DNA from: Corynebacterium sp. MSK041
GTDB taxonomy: Bacteria > Actinomycetota > Actinomycetes > Mycobacteriales > Mycobacteriaceae
NCBI RefSeq assembly: GCF_030232265.1
Contig: NZ_JASPJK010000001.1
Coordinates: 1-64,000 of the forward strand
Length of the DNA stretch: 64,000 nt
Direction: 5' to 3'
Shown: one piece after another, positions 25,162 through 34,417 of the stretch
Position numbering within the stretch: the stretch's first letter is position 1
How the letters are laid out: every line of letters starts with the position of its first letter
The notes under the pieces: generated by a model
What the model was told of the DNA's origin: nothing
The model's input: only the letters and a program-made list of their open reading frames with translations
Databases searched by the model: none
Position numbers and translations under genes: made by a program

Positions 25162-26442
25162 ATGGTCTCTACGATTATTCCGCCCGGAGTTCGCGTTACT
25201 GAGCACGTTCTGGACGTGCCGTGGGACCGCGAAAAACCTGAACTAGGCACGTTTGAGCTCTTCGCCCGTGAGCTTTCGTCACTTGAAGGTGACGGGAGTG
25301 CGAAGCCACCGTTGCTGTTTCTCCAGGGTGGCCCAGGTAATGCGGCGCCACGGGTCATGCAGGGGTGGATCCCGGAAGCGTTGAAGCACTACACGGTGTA
25401 CCTCCTGGATGAGCGGGGTACTGGCCGTTCCGGGAAGATCGATCGGACAACGCCGGAACTGATCCGCACGGACATTATTTCCAAGCTGCGGTGCCCCGAT
25501 GTGGTGGCGGACGCAGAGGCATTGCGTGAACACTTGGGGTTTGAACAGTGGGATGTGTTGGGTAATTCTTTCGGGGCGCTGTGCACGGCCAGCTACCTGT
25601 CGTACTACCCGGAGGCAATTGGGCAGGCGTACCTCACGGGCGCTGTGCCCCAGATTGGTTGGACACCGGTGGAGTACAACACAGTTAGCCTGGACTTGCT
25701 GGAAAAACGCGTGCAGGAGTTCTACGCCGCGGTGCCGTACGCGGAGCGGACCGTGCGGGAGGTCTGCCACCACTTGGACAACACAGAAGAGATCCTGCCC
25801 ACGGGGGAGCGGCTGAGTTCCCAGCGCTTCCGTTTCATTGGTGTGGCGCTGGGGGAGGAGCTGGGTTTCCACAATCTCGCCGTGCTGTTGGAAGAACCTT
25901 TCATCCGTCGCGGTGGGGAGAAGCATTTGCGAGGGGACTTCCTGGGCTGGATGAGCCAGTACGTGGGCCTTCAGGGCAACCCATTGTGGGCGGTGCTGCA
26001 CGAAACGCTCTTCGGTGCCCCGGGAGTGAGCACGAACTGGGCGGCGCACCGGGCGGTGGAAGGCCGCGCCGGGTTCGCGCTGGATGCGGATCCAACAGAT
26101 GAGAAAGAGCCGTTCTACCTGCTGGGCAACCACTTCTTCCAGCATCACTTTGAGGAAGATCCGGCGCTACGCCCGTTCCGCGATGTGGTGCATGAGATGC
26201 ATGCGAAGACGGACTGGTCGCGCGTGTTCAACGAGGAACAGTTGCGGGCAAACACGGTGCCGGCGGTTGTTGCCCTCTATGAACGTGACATGTTCATCCA
26301 CTTTGACCGCGCCGTGAATGTGGCGAAGCAGATCGGCGGGATGAAGGTGTGGTCCCACCCCACCTGGGACCATGATGCGATTTATCTCCACGGGCAGGAG
26401 CTGTTTCAGGGGGTCTTCGACACGGCTCGTCGCGTGCCGTAG
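25162..26442 (+). CDS. Alpha/beta-hydrolase, proline iminopeptidase-like
   Basis: A 426-residue cytoplasmic hydrolase of the prolyl aminopeptidase (S33) group, which removes N-terminal proline from peptides. The oxyanion motif is QGGPGNAAPR, the nucleophile elbow LGNSFGALCTASY (GxSxG), the acid probably lies in YERDMFIHFD and the base histidine in HPTWDHDAIYLHG. A large cap domain explains the length. The ATG at 25162 is chosen over 25150 because TATGCT ends exactly 7 nt before it. The precise peptide specificity is not determined. Confidence 0.85.
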   Translation: MVSTIIPPGVRVTEHVLDVPWDREKPELGTFELFARELSSLEGDGSAKPPLLFLQGGPGNAAPRVMQGWIPEALKHYTVYLLDERGTGRSGKIDRTTPELIRTDIISKLRCPDVVADAEALREHLGFEQWDVLGNSFGALCTASYLSYYPEAIGQAYLTGAVPQIGWTPVEYNTVSLDLLEKRVQEFYAAVPYAERTVREVCHHLDNTEEILPTGERLSSQRFRFIGVALGEELGFHNLAVLLEEPFIRRGGEKHLRGDFLGWMSQYVGLQGNPLWAVLHETLFGAPGVSTNWAAHRAVEGRAGFALDADPTDEKEPFYLLGNHFFQHHFEEDPALRPFRDVVHEMHAKTDWSRVFNEEQLRANTVPAVVALYERDMFIHFDRAVNVAKQIGGMKVWSHPTWDHDAIYLHGQELFQGVFDTARRVP

Positions 26443-26465
26443 ATCAGGGGCCTATGATCATGCCT

Positions 26466-26600
26466 ATGGATGCGTTCCCCCACGAGCAGATCCAGCTGAG
26501 CACGGCTGAGCTCGAAGTGTTTCAGGGTCTCACGGAGATTTTTGAGGTGCGCCAGGAGCATGTTCTTGACCCCGCACTGATGCTGTACATCACGCGTTAA
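26466..26600 (+). CDS. Small protein of unknown function (44 residues)
   Basis: The frame begins MDAFPHEQIQLSTAELEVF, continues with helical acidic residues and ends DPALMLYITR. TATGAT ends 7 nt before the ATG, the same spacing as at other leaderless starts here. Two earlier ATGs (26454 and 26460) share the frame; the first has AGGGG close upstream. The stop overlaps the ribokinase stop on the other strand by 4 bp. I know no family, but the compact fit and promoter make it credible. Confidence 0.55.
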   Translation: MDAFPHEQIQLSTAELEVFQGLTEIFEVRQEHVLDPALMLYITR

Positions 26601-27487
26601 AGCTCCGGCAGTTCGTCCTCCGGCCAGGGGTAGGACGGCTGTGCGCCGGGGCGGGTGACGGCGAAGGCGGCGACGCGGGAGGCGTGCTGGGAGGCGTCGA
26701 TAAGCGATGCTCCCTCGCGCAGTTTGTGGCACAGCGCGCCGGTGAACGCATCGCCTGCACCCACTGTGTCAACGGGGGTCACGAGGGCTGCGGGGATGTG
26801 GGTGGAACCGTGCGCATCCGCGATGGTTGCGCCGTCCGCGCCGTACGTGATCACCACGGAAGGCACACCCGCACGGACAAGATCAGATGCGGTGACCGGC
26901 GCCTCAAGGCCCAGCTGGCCTGCGACAAGCGTGGCCTCATGCTCATTGAGCACCAGCGGATCTGCAGCAAACAGCACCGCGGGGTCCACGGGGATCACCG
27001 GCGCAAGATTGACCACGACCCGCGCGCCGGCGGCCTGGGCGATCTCCACGGCACGCTCGCAGCCTTCCGCGGGGATCTCGCCCTGCAGCAGAAGGATCTC
27101 CGCACGCGCAATAAGGTCTGCATGCTTATCGACGATCCCCCTTCCCACCCTCGCATTCGCCCCCGAAATGACCATCACGGTATTTTCCCCGTCGGCTGCC
27201 ACGGTGATGACGGCTAAACCAGTGACATCGTCGAGGATTTCCACCGCGGTGAGGTCCACCCCAGCGTCCGTGAGCAGCGCGGTTGCTGCGGCCGCATTCG
27301 CATCACGGCCCACAGCGCCAACGAACGCAACGGGGGAGCCCAACCGGGCTGCGGCGACGGCTTGGTTGGCGCCTTTACCGCCGGCCGTGATGCCCCCGCC
27401 ACTGCCCAAAAGTGTCTCCCCGGGGTGCGGGTGACGTGGGACATTGACGGTGAGGTCAGTGTTGATGGATCCGACAACCACAATCAT
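26597..27487 (-). CDS. rbsK: Ribokinase (PfkB family)
   Basis: A 296-residue sugar kinase phosphorylating ribose at O5. The two PfkB signatures are present: the N-terminal TAGGKGANQAVAAARLG and the C-terminal DTVGAGDAFTGALCHKLREG, which contains the catalytic aspartate. The substrate segment VVVGSINTDLTVNVPRHPHPGETLLG is typical of ribokinases. The ATG at 27487 has TACTCT ending 7 nt upstream; a GTG two codons earlier is the alternative. No ribose transporter is adjacent. It contains two 11-mer copies in opposite orientation. Confidence 0.92.
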   Translation of the reverse strand: MIVVVGSINTDLTVNVPRHPHPGETLLGSGGGITAGGKGANQAVAAARLGSPVAFVGAVGRDANAAAATALLTDAGVDLTAVEILDDVTGLAVITVAADGENTVMVISGANARVGRGIVDKHADLIARAEILLLQGEIPAEGCERAVEIAQAAGARVVVNLAPVIPVDPAVLFAADPLVLNEHEATLVAGQLGLEAPVTASDLVRAGVPSVVITYGADGATIADAHGSTHIPAALVTPVDTVGAGDAFTGALCHKLREGASLIDASQHASRVAAFAVTRPGAQPSYPWPEDELPEL

Positions 27488-27589
27488 GCGCACAAGAGTA
27501 GCGGGGTAGTGGCGTACGGGTTAGTCTGATCGAGAAATTTCCCGTATCTCACGTCATGCGACGCGTGCTCATTAGGTCTTGGAGTTCCC

Positions 27590-28858
27590 ATGAAACGCGC
27601 CCTTCTCACCGCTGTCGTTGCAGCAACCACTGCGATGAGCGCACTGTTCGGTGTGGTGGCAGCCCCCGCCGCAACCGCGCAGGATCTGCCGTTTACCATC
27701 CCGCAGCTGCGTGACCCGGCTACTGGGTGGTACAGCGGTCAGGTGCCTACGCACATCCACGGAGCACCGGTGCCAGTCCCGTTTAGCCCGGACTACCTGG
27801 TGGGCTACATCTCCGACAGGTCGGCCTACGAGCATGGCATTTATGCGGAAGTCAACCGTTTGTTCCCGGAGCTGCGCGATAGGCGCCCAGATGTGATGGA
27901 CTCCAACCGTGCGCAGGTTGTGGCTATCAATAATGCAGCCGAGTCGGACCCGGCACGGATTCACAATGCTCAGATTGACGCATCCGCGTCCTCCGAGGAG
28001 CTGCTCTTCGCGTTGTCGGACGCACTCGGTGAGGAATTTGGCACGCACTTCCGCACCGCGCTGACAGAGGGACGTCTACCTAAGACGCAGTTCCTGCTGG
28101 GCAATGGCTACCTGGCCCGCACCGGTGGTGTTGCTAGCTCCACCTTCGTTGAGAAGGAAATGTTCAAGTACCCGCGTCCGCATGTGGTGATGCCGGACAA
28201 GATCAAGCGCTACAACCCGCCGGGGAAGGAGCTGTACCTGACGTCCAAGTCCTTCCCATCCGGCCACACCAACCAGGCGACGTTGATGACATCGCTGCTG
28301 GCCTACATGGTTCCTGAGGTTGCCCCGCAGCTGCACTACCGTGGCGCACTGGCTGGCAACAGTCGTGTTGTTCTGGGCGTGCACTACCCGTTGGATGTCA
28401 TCGGTGGTCGTATGTCTGGCCAGGCCGCAGCAGCGGATCGTCTCAACGACCCAAGGATGCGCGACGCACTGAACCAGGCGGCTGCTGAGCTCCGCGCGGA
28501 GATTGAGTGGCGTGCCGGCAAGCCGATCAAGGACCTGGTGGCATCCGACAACCCATTTGTTCCCACCGCAACGGCAGTGTCACAGGCAAGCGTGTGGAAC
28601 AACTACGAGTTCGAGCCGATCTACCACCGTGACGCTCCGATGATCGTGCCACAGGCAGCACCGACCTTGATCGCGGCTTCCTTCCCAGAGCTGAACCACC
28701 ACCAGCGCGCGCAGATCATCGCGCAGACCGCTACCGCAGCGGGCAACCCACTGGACTGGCAGGGTCCTGGTGGATCCTGGCAGCGTGTGAACCTCGCGGC
28801 AGCATCCGCAGCGAAGATCAGTGTTGCGCCGGACGGTTCCGTCACCGTCCTGAATTAA
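27590..28858 (+). CDS. Secreted PAP2-type acid phosphatase
   Basis: A 422-residue exported phosphatase. A Sec signal peptide covers roughly residues 1-30 (cleavage near AAPAATAQ). The three PAP2 motifs are in order: KYPRPH within KEMFKYPRPH, SFPSGHT, and SRVVLGVHYPLDVIGG, which supply the catalytic histidines and phosphate-binding residues. The C-terminal 130 residues are not part of the core. It resembles class A non-specific acid phosphatases. With the adjacent phoD in ruins, this may be an important extracellular phosphatase for the strain. Confidence 0.9.
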   Translation: MKRALLTAVVAATTAMSALFGVVAAPAATAQDLPFTIPQLRDPATGWYSGQVPTHIHGAPVPVPFSPDYLVGYISDRSAYEHGIYAEVNRLFPELRDRRPDVMDSNRAQVVAINNAAESDPARIHNAQIDASASSEELLFALSDALGEEFGTHFRTALTEGRLPKTQFLLGNGYLARTGGVASSTFVEKEMFKYPRPHVVMPDKIKRYNPPGKELYLTSKSFPSGHTNQATLMTSLLAYMVPEVAPQLHYRGALAGNSRVVLGVHYPLDVIGGRMSGQAAAADRLNDPRMRDALNQAAAELRAEIEWRAGKPIKDLVASDNPFVPTATAVSQASVWNNYEFEPIYHRDAPMIVPQAAPTLIAASFPELNHHQRAQIIAQTATAAGNPLDWQGPGGSWQRVNLAAASAAKISVAPDGSVTVLN

Positions 28859-28863
28859 AAACG

Positions 28864-30246
28864 CTAGAGCGTCGGAATAGCCCGCAGCAGCGAGCGAGTG
28901 TACTCGTGCTGCGGGTTTTCCCATACCTCTTCTGTGGGGCCGGTTTCCACCAGGCGTCCCTCGTGCAAGACAGCGATGGTGGGGCAGACCTGTCGCACCA
29001 CGGAGAGGTCGTGGGAGACGAAGATGAGGGTGAGGTCGTCGTTGATGACGAGGTCGTCGATAAGCTCGAGCACTTGCGCGCGCACGGAAACATCGAGCGC
29101 GGAGACCGGCTCATCCGCAATGAGAATCTCTGGGCGCGGTGCGGCTGCGCGTGCGATGGAGATGCGTTGACGCTGGCCACCAGAGAATTCGTGTGGGAAG
29201 CGCGCGCCGACACCCTCAAGGCCGACCTGGGCGAGTGCCTCGTCCGCCCGAGTACGTGGCACACCCGCCTCCCGGATGGAATCGGCCACGCGGCGGCGCG
29301 GATTGAGGGAGGAGTAAGGGTCCTGGAACACCATCTGAATGCCGCCATCGACCGTGACGGTGCCCGAATCAGGCTCGTTGAGGCCCGCGATGAGGCGCAG
29401 CATAGAGGTCTTGCCGGAACCCGAACCACCCACGAGGCCGATGCGTTCACCACGCCGAACAGTGAGGGAGACATCATCGAGCGCCAACGTATCGCCGCGC
29501 TGCCACGAGACATTCTCAAGGCGAATGATGGGCTCCCCAACGGGGCGAACGGCGGCGGGTGCGCCGGGCAGTGAGGCGGCAACGAGTTGCGCGGTGTAGT
29601 CCGTGGCCGGTGCGTCCAAGTTCGCGTCCGGGTCCACGATTTCGCCCTTGCGCAACACGAGGATGCGGTCCGTCATCTGGCGGATCACACCGAGATCATG
29701 GGTGATGAACAGCAGCGCCATGCCACGCTCGCGCACGAGCCGGTCGAGCAGCTCCAGAATCTGGCGTTGCACCGTGACGTCGAGGGCGGTGGTCGGCTCA
29801 TCACAAATAAGCAGGTCCGGGTCACCCGCGATGGCCAGCGCAATGAGCACGCGCTGCCGCTGACCGCCGGACAGCTCATGCGGGTAAGCGCCAGTGCGCG
29901 TGATGCCCACTTCGTGGAGGAGCTCCCTCGCGCGCTCCAGGCCACACGCTTGCGCCACTTGCTTCTCGACGCTCATCAGCGGATCCAACGCCGTCATCGG
30001 CTCCTGGAAGATCATGGCTACCGTATTGCCTCGCAGCGCGCGCGAAGGCTCCTGGCCTTTGACCAGGACCGTGCCCTGCACTTCCAGGGAAGGGTGGAGC
30101 AGCCCCATGATGGTCATGGCCGTCATGGACTTCCCGGAGCCGGATTCACCGATGAGTCCCACGCGCTCACCGGGAGCGATGTCAAAGCTGATGTTGTTCA
30201 GGATGCCGGGAATGGTCAGGCTGTCCACGGTGACAAGGTTGCTCAT
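28864..30246 (-). CDS. ABC importer ATPase, two nucleotide-binding domains fused (Opp/Dpp type)
   Basis: A 460-residue cytoplasmic ATPase carrying two ABC domains in one chain. Domain 1 has Walker [10 protein letters not shown], signature LSGGQRQR and [10 protein letters not shown]. Domain 2 begins near residue 240 with Walker [18 protein letters not shown] and [10 protein letters not shown]. It corresponds to DppD plus DppF of peptide, nickel or opine importers. It is the last gene of a four-gene operon in which each start overlaps the previous stop by 4 nt. A terminator for the convergent PAP2 gene lies within its 3' end. Confidence 0.95.
   Translation of the reverse strand: MSNLVTVDSLTIPGILNNISFDIAPGERVGLIGESGSGKSMTAMTIMGLLHPSLEVQGTVLVKGQEPSRALRGNTVAMIFQEPMTALDPLMSVEKQVAQACGLERARELLHEVGITRTGAYPHELSGGQRQRVLIALAIAGDPDLLICDEPTTALDVTVQRQILELLDRLVRERGMALLFITHDLGVIRQMTDRILVLRKGEIVDPDANLDAPATDYTAQLVAASLPGAPAAVRPVGEPIIRLENVSWQRGDTLALDDVSLTVRRGERIGLVGGSGSGKTSMLRLIAGLNEPDSGTVTVDGGIQMVFQDPYSSLNPRRRVADSIREAGVPRTRADEALAQVGLEGVGARFPHEFSGGQRQRISIARAAAPRPEILIADEPVSALDVSVRAQVLELIDDLVINDDLTLIFVSHDLSVVRQVCPTIAVLHEGRLVETGPTEEVWENPQHEYTRSLLRAIPTL
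28881..28919 (+). terminator. PAP2 phosphatase terminator inside the convergent ATPase gene
   Basis: CCCGCAGCA (28881-28889) pairs with TGCTGCGGG, with CGAG/CTCG extending the stem after a one-base bulge, then TTTT. It lies in the coding 3' end of the ABC ATPase on the other strand. Confidence 0.75.
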
Positions 30247-31061
30247 CGTGCCCTCCTTGGGTTGAGCGCATCACGCAATGCGTCGCCGAGCAGGTTGAAG
30301 CCGAGCACCGCGGCGGCGATAGCCAGGCCCGGCCACAACGCCAAATGTGGGGCGGTGGCTAGATATGCCTGGGAGGACTGGAGCATTCGGCCCCAGGAGG
30401 CGTACGGCGCTGGGGTGCCCAGCCCTAGGAAGGACAAGCCAGCTTCCGCGAGGATGGCTAGAGCTAGCGCCACGGAGACCTGCACGGTGAGGGTGGCAGT
30501 GATATTCGGCAGCACATGCCGCCACGCAATCACAGGCCCCGGGACTTGGGAGACGCGCGCGGACAAAATGTAGTCCTGCGACATCACCTGCATGGCGCCA
30601 ATCCGGGACACACGGGCAAAACCAGGGATACCGGCGATACCGATGGCTAAAACCACGATCCACATGGAGGCGCCAAACACAGCGGTGAACACGATGGCTA
30701 GCAGCAGGGCGGGGAAGGCCAGCAACAGGTCGTTGCTGCGCATGATTATCTGATCCACCCAGCCACGTGACATGCCGGCCCATATTCCCAAGGGCACACC
30801 AATGAGGGCGGAGAGCGCGACTGACGCCACCGCGACGAGCAGAGAGATACGCGCACCATCCATGATGCGACTGAGCATGTCACGCCCATACTGGTCCGTG
30901 CCCAACCAGTGTTGAGCGCTGACCCCTTCCAAGCGGTGCTCCGGGATTGCGTGAACGGGATCGTAGGGGGTCCACACGAAGGCGAGCACCGCCATGATGG
31001 CGACAATCCCAACGAGCACCGCACCAACTCCAAACTGCGCCCGCAGACGAGCCTTTTTCAT
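30243..31061 (-). CDS. ABC importer permease (DppC type)
   Basis: A 272-residue inner-membrane permease with about six helices. The DppC/OppC pattern is clear: the N-terminal helix, then HWLGTDQYGRDMLSRIMDGARISL, and the EAA-type loop near VMSQDYILSARVSQVPGPVIAWRHVLPNI that contacts the ATPase. The last helices contain LALAILAEAGLSFLGLGTPAPYASWGRML. It pairs with the DppB-type permease, whose stop it overlaps by 4 nt. Confidence 0.95.
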   Translation of the reverse strand: MKKARLRAQFGVGAVLVGIVAIMAVLAFVWTPYDPVHAIPEHRLEGVSAQHWLGTDQYGRDMLSRIMDGARISLLVAVASVALSALIGVPLGIWAGMSRGWVDQIIMRSNDLLLAFPALLLAIVFTAVFGASMWIVVLAIGIAGIPGFARVSRIGAMQVMSQDYILSARVSQVPGPVIAWRHVLPNITATLTVQVSVALALAILAEAGLSFLGLGTPAPYASWGRMLQSSQAYLATAPHLALWPGLAIAAAVLGFNLLGDALRDALNPRRAR

Positions 31062-32008
31062 GCCTGCCTCCTCAACCGCGGATCAATGATGCGGTACAGC
31101 ACATCCACCAGCAAGGTCACCGCCAAGGTGAACACCACGAGCAACATCATGAGGGTTTGTACGGTAGTCAGGTCACGCGTGGCCACCGCATCGAGCAGCA
31201 TCGAACCAATACCGGGGATAGCAAAGACACGCTCAATCACCACCGCGCCCACAATGAGGGACGTCAACTGCAAACCGGTGACGGTGAGAACCGGCAGGGC
31301 AGCATTGCGCAGCGCGTGCCGGTACAGCACCTTGCGGGTGGACAGCCCCACCGCTCGGGCAGTGCGCACGTAATCCTTACCCATTTCTTCCAGCAGGGCG
31401 GAGCGCACGTACCTGGTCAAAATCGCCGCCTGGACCAAGGTGAGTGCCACCACTGGCAGAACCAAGTGAGCAACGAACCCACCAAAATCTGCATTCGGCG
31501 GAACCCACCCGTTGGCAGGTAGCCAGCCCAGCCACACAGAAAACACCGCGACAGCCAGGATGCCCACGAGGAAGCTCGGCACCGCGATGCCCACCTGAGT
31601 CAGTGCGGAGACAACGGCAGCATCAGCCTTACGGTTCCTGCGCGCCAAGTACGTGCCCACCGGAATAGCGATGAGCAGGGACAGGACCATGGCGCTGACC
31701 GTCAAGATGAGGGAGACCTGCACACGGTCCCACACCAATGGCGTGATGTCCTGCTTACTGGCCAAAGACACACCAAAATCACCGGTGAGAAGCCCGCGCA
31801 TCCAGTCCAAGTACTGCACAACCAAAGGACGATCGGTACCCAATTGTGCGGCGAGCTTAGCCACATCCTCGTCGGATGCCGTCACCCCCAGCGCGATGCG
31901 CGCCGGGTCACCGGGCACCGCACGCAACAGAACGAAGATGAGGATGCTAGCGGCGCCCAGCATGACTAGGAAGCGGAGGAGAGAACGCGCAATATTCATA
32001 ATTGTCAT
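31058..32008 (-). CDS. ABC importer permease (DppB type)
   Basis: A 316-residue permease of the DppB/OppB family. The N-terminal helix is followed by RAVPGDPARIALGV and the periplasmic-loop pattern QLGTDRPLVVQYLDWMRGLLTGDFGVSL. The EAA loop is SALLEEMGKDYVRTARAVGLS. It forms the transmembrane channel with the DppC-type partner. Four-nucleotide overlaps link it to the binding protein gene upstream and the permease downstream. Confidence 0.95.
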   Translation of the reverse strand: MTIMNIARSLLRFLVMLGAASILIFVLLRAVPGDPARIALGVTASDEDVAKLAAQLGTDRPLVVQYLDWMRGLLTGDFGVSLASKQDITPLVWDRVQVSLILTVSAMVLSLLIAIPVGTYLARRNRKADAAVVSALTQVGIAVPSFLVGILAVAVFSVWLGWLPANGWVPPNADFGGFVAHLVLPVVALTLVQAAILTRYVRSALLEEMGKDYVRTARAVGLSTRKVLYRHALRNAALPVLTVTGLQLTSLIVGAVVIERVFAIPGIGSMLLDAVATRDLTTVQTLMMLLVVFTLAVTLLVDVLYRIIDPRLRRQA

Positions 32009-33510
32009 GGCGTCCCTTCCTTCCGCACACCGGAAAGCACAAGCCCGTCGGTGATTACATTCGGGTCAACACCGCTCACCCCTGGTGCAGTGACCACGAT
32101 GTTGGGCATATTCACCAACGTGAGTGCACCCGCATCCGCCATGATCGTGTCCACGGCGGCGCGCATGTGGGTGATTTGTTGTTCGGGGGTGCCTTCGTCG
32201 GCAAGCGAAAAGCTTTCCCTCACGCTCGCGGAGTCATACCCCAGGTAATAATCGGGGCTCCCAAACAACGTTTGCATGTCACGCGGTTCCACATGCGCGA
32301 TGAGGGAAGCCTGGTAATCCCCCTGTTTGAGTACTTGGCTCAACCACACAGCGGGGAATTCCACCGTTTCAAGCTTTACTTTGAAGCCAACGTCCTTGAG
32401 CTGGGAATAGATGAGCTCAGCCGCGTCCTGGGCATAAGGCAAGGATGGGATAGTCAGGGTGACTTCAGGTTCACGCCCGGCCAAAAGATCGCGGGCTTTG
32501 TCGGGGTCGAAGGGGTAGTAATCCTTCTTCTCAGCCCACGGATCCGTCGGGGGGACGGGTGCACCGCCGGTATCCGTAGCCAGGCCGGACCAAACAACAT
32601 CATCGAGAGAGGCGCGGTCGATGGCGTAGGCGACGGCTTGGCGCACCTTCGGGTCGTCGAAAGGCGCGCGCTTGTTGTTCAAGCTGAGCAGGACCTCACC
32701 GTTGGTGGTGCCCACCTGCACGTTGAACGTCTCCGGCAAGGTGCGCAACAGTTCCGGTGCTTGGAGCGCCCACACCATGTCCACATCCCCAACGCGCAAA
32801 GCGTTGACACTCGATACTGCATCAGCGAAGTAGCGGATTGCCGCGTCTTGGGCAGCGGGAGTGCCCCAGTAATCCTCGCGGGCATCAAAGGAGATCGACT
32901 CCCCGACAGCGAAATGCTTCACCGTGAAAGGGCCTGTGCCCACCGGGTCCGTGGCCAGAGTGTCTATCCCACCCGGCGTCATCATCGCGCCAGTCAGAGT
33001 GCCCATGGACCACAGCCAGCTATTCGACGGCGCCTTCAACCTCACCTTCAACGTCAGCGGATCCAGGACCTCCACATGCTCAACGGGGGTCATCTGCTTG
33101 GATAGGCCATTCGTCCAAGAGTCCAACACGTACTGAATGGAAAAAGCCGCTGTTTCAGCAGTGAATGCATCCCCGTTGGAGAAAGTCACACCATCTTTGA
33201 GATGGAATATGTACTCCAGCCGGTCATCGCTTACATCCCAGCTTTCGGCGAGGAAGGGTTGGGGCTGCCCGGTGTCGCTGATACGCACGAGCGTTTCGTA
33301 CACATTGCCCATGAGCGCCTGCGGGATCGCGGCACCGGAGGTAGTGGTGAAATCCAGGGAGGCGGGTGCAGCAGTGGTGGCAACGATCACGCTGCCCGGC
33401 GCAATCCGGCCGACATTCGTGGACGTACTACCAGCTGAACAACTGGCTAAAAGCCCTGCGCTTAAAATTGCGCCAATGCGCACGCCCACTGTCGTGCCGT
33501 GATGCTTCAT
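32005..33510 (-). CDS. ABC importer substrate-binding lipoprotein (family 5)
   Basis: A 501-residue extracellular binding protein. The N-terminus has a lipoprotein signal ending LLASC near residue 24, which would be lipidated at cysteine. The body follows the family 5 pattern (peptide, nickel, opine and heme binders): LDFTTTSGAAIPQALMGNVYETL, FHLKDGVTFSNGDAFTAE and VRQAVAYAIDRASLDDVVW. The ligand cannot be read from sequence. It is the first gene of the transporter operon and lies 47 bp after the GntR regulator, which probably controls it. Confidence 0.94.
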   Translation of the reverse strand: MKHHGTTVGVRIGAILSAGLLASCSAGSTSTNVGRIAPGSVIVATTAAPASLDFTTTSGAAIPQALMGNVYETLVRISDTGQPQPFLAESWDVSDDRLEYIFHLKDGVTFSNGDAFTAETAAFSIQYVLDSWTNGLSKQMTPVEHVEVLDPLTLKVRLKAPSNSWLWSMGTLTGAMMTPGGIDTLATDPVGTGPFTVKHFAVGESISFDAREDYWGTPAAQDAAIRYFADAVSSVNALRVGDVDMVWALQAPELLRTLPETFNVQVGTTNGEVLLSLNNKRAPFDDPKVRQAVAYAIDRASLDDVVWSGLATDTGGAPVPPTDPWAEKKDYYPFDPDKARDLLAGREPEVTLTIPSLPYAQDAAELIYSQLKDVGFKVKLETVEFPAVWLSQVLKQGDYQASLIAHVEPRDMQTLFGSPDYYLGYDSASVRESFSLADEGTPEQQITHMRAAVDTIMADAGALTLVNMPNIVVTAPGVSGVDPNVITDGLVLSGVRKEGTP

Positions 33511-33557
33511 GGGGATTCAGGCTAGCCGGTGAAGTGCGGGCGAACCAATTAATATGC

Positions 33558-34322
33558 TTAGTTTTGTGGGTTTTTCAGCCCGAGTTTGACGGGCACGGAG
33601 CCGCCGCGCACGTTGGACTGGTTGATGGTGATCACGTCACCGCGTACGGCATACTCGGCGTATTCAACGGGCTCGCCCTGGTACGTGGAGGCACGCAGCG
33701 TGACATGGAACAAGGGTGCGCCTTCGGCGATTTCCAGCAACGCGGCTTGATCAGAATCGGCTTGCGCGATGTGCGCTGTGCGAACAATGTTGTCCACGTG
33801 CGCGCCCATCTCCTCCAACTGCTTGTGCACGGGCAGGCTTTGCGGCGTCAACGTCATCAACGGTTCGCCCCACTTGGTGGGGAAGACGAGCTTTTCCACC
33901 ATCACGGGGACATCATCCGCGGTGCGAACGCGCATAATTTCAACGACCGACTCATCTTTGTCAATGTCCAAGGCATCCGCGACGGCTTCAGAGGCGCGTT
34001 CACGCGCGATGCGGATGATCTTGGCGCCAGCTTTACGGCCTTCCTCTTCGATGAAGGCCGTGGCGGACAGGAGTGCCTCGAAGCTGTTAGACAGCTGCGT
34101 GGACAGGACCATTGACCGACGCCCACGACCGGAGGACACAAGTCCCTCAGCGCGCAAGGTGGCTACCGCTTGGCGGACAGGGCCACGCGAAGAGCCGAAC
34201 TTTTCACACAACTCCGCTTCGGAAGGAAGCTGATCACCAGGAGCGAGATCGCCGGAATGGATTAACTCTTGCAAGTATTCCGCGATCTCAACATGCTGCT
34301 GGCGGGTCTGTGACGTTGAAAT
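33558..34322 (-). CDS. GntR-family regulator (HutC/UTRA type), probable ATT start
   Basis: A 254-residue regulator with a winged-helix domain (LAPGDQLPSEAELCEKFGSSRGPVRQAVATLRAEG) followed by a UTRA ligand domain (VVEIMRVRTADDVPVMVEKLVFP and ending near the C-terminus). No ATG, GTG or TTG lies before the first helix. A perfect AGGAGG sits 7 nt before an ATT at 34322, which would encode MSTSQTRQQHVEIAEYLQELI, the expected N-terminus. A TTG at 34274 would delete the first 16 residues and has no ribosome site. It stands immediately ahead of the ABC importer operon and is likely its regulator. Confidence 0.8.
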   Translation of the reverse strand: MSTSQTRQQHVEIAEYLQELIHSGDLAPGDQLPSEAELCEKFGSSRGPVRQAVATLRAEGLVSSGRGRRSMVLSTQLSNSFEALLSATAFIEEEGRKAGAKIIRIARERASEAVADALDIDKDESVVEIMRVRTADDVPVMVEKLVFPTKWGEPLMTLTPQSLPVHKQLEEMGAHVDNIVRTAHIAQADSDQAALLEIAEGAPLFHVTLRASTYQGEPVEYAEYAVRGDVITINQSNVRGGSVPVKLGLKNPQN

Positions 34323-34417
34323 GTCTCATCCTCCTCAAAGCGGTGTTTGATTTCTTGTGTGAGACTAACACGAACCTGAGTATTAAGTATGGAAGTACAG
34401 TCACAGCGAGGAATTTG

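Noticed and set aside
32002-33105. Plus-strand frame opposite the substrate-binding lipoprotein
   Set aside because: It is a shadow of the clear family 5 binding protein gene and resembles no protein.
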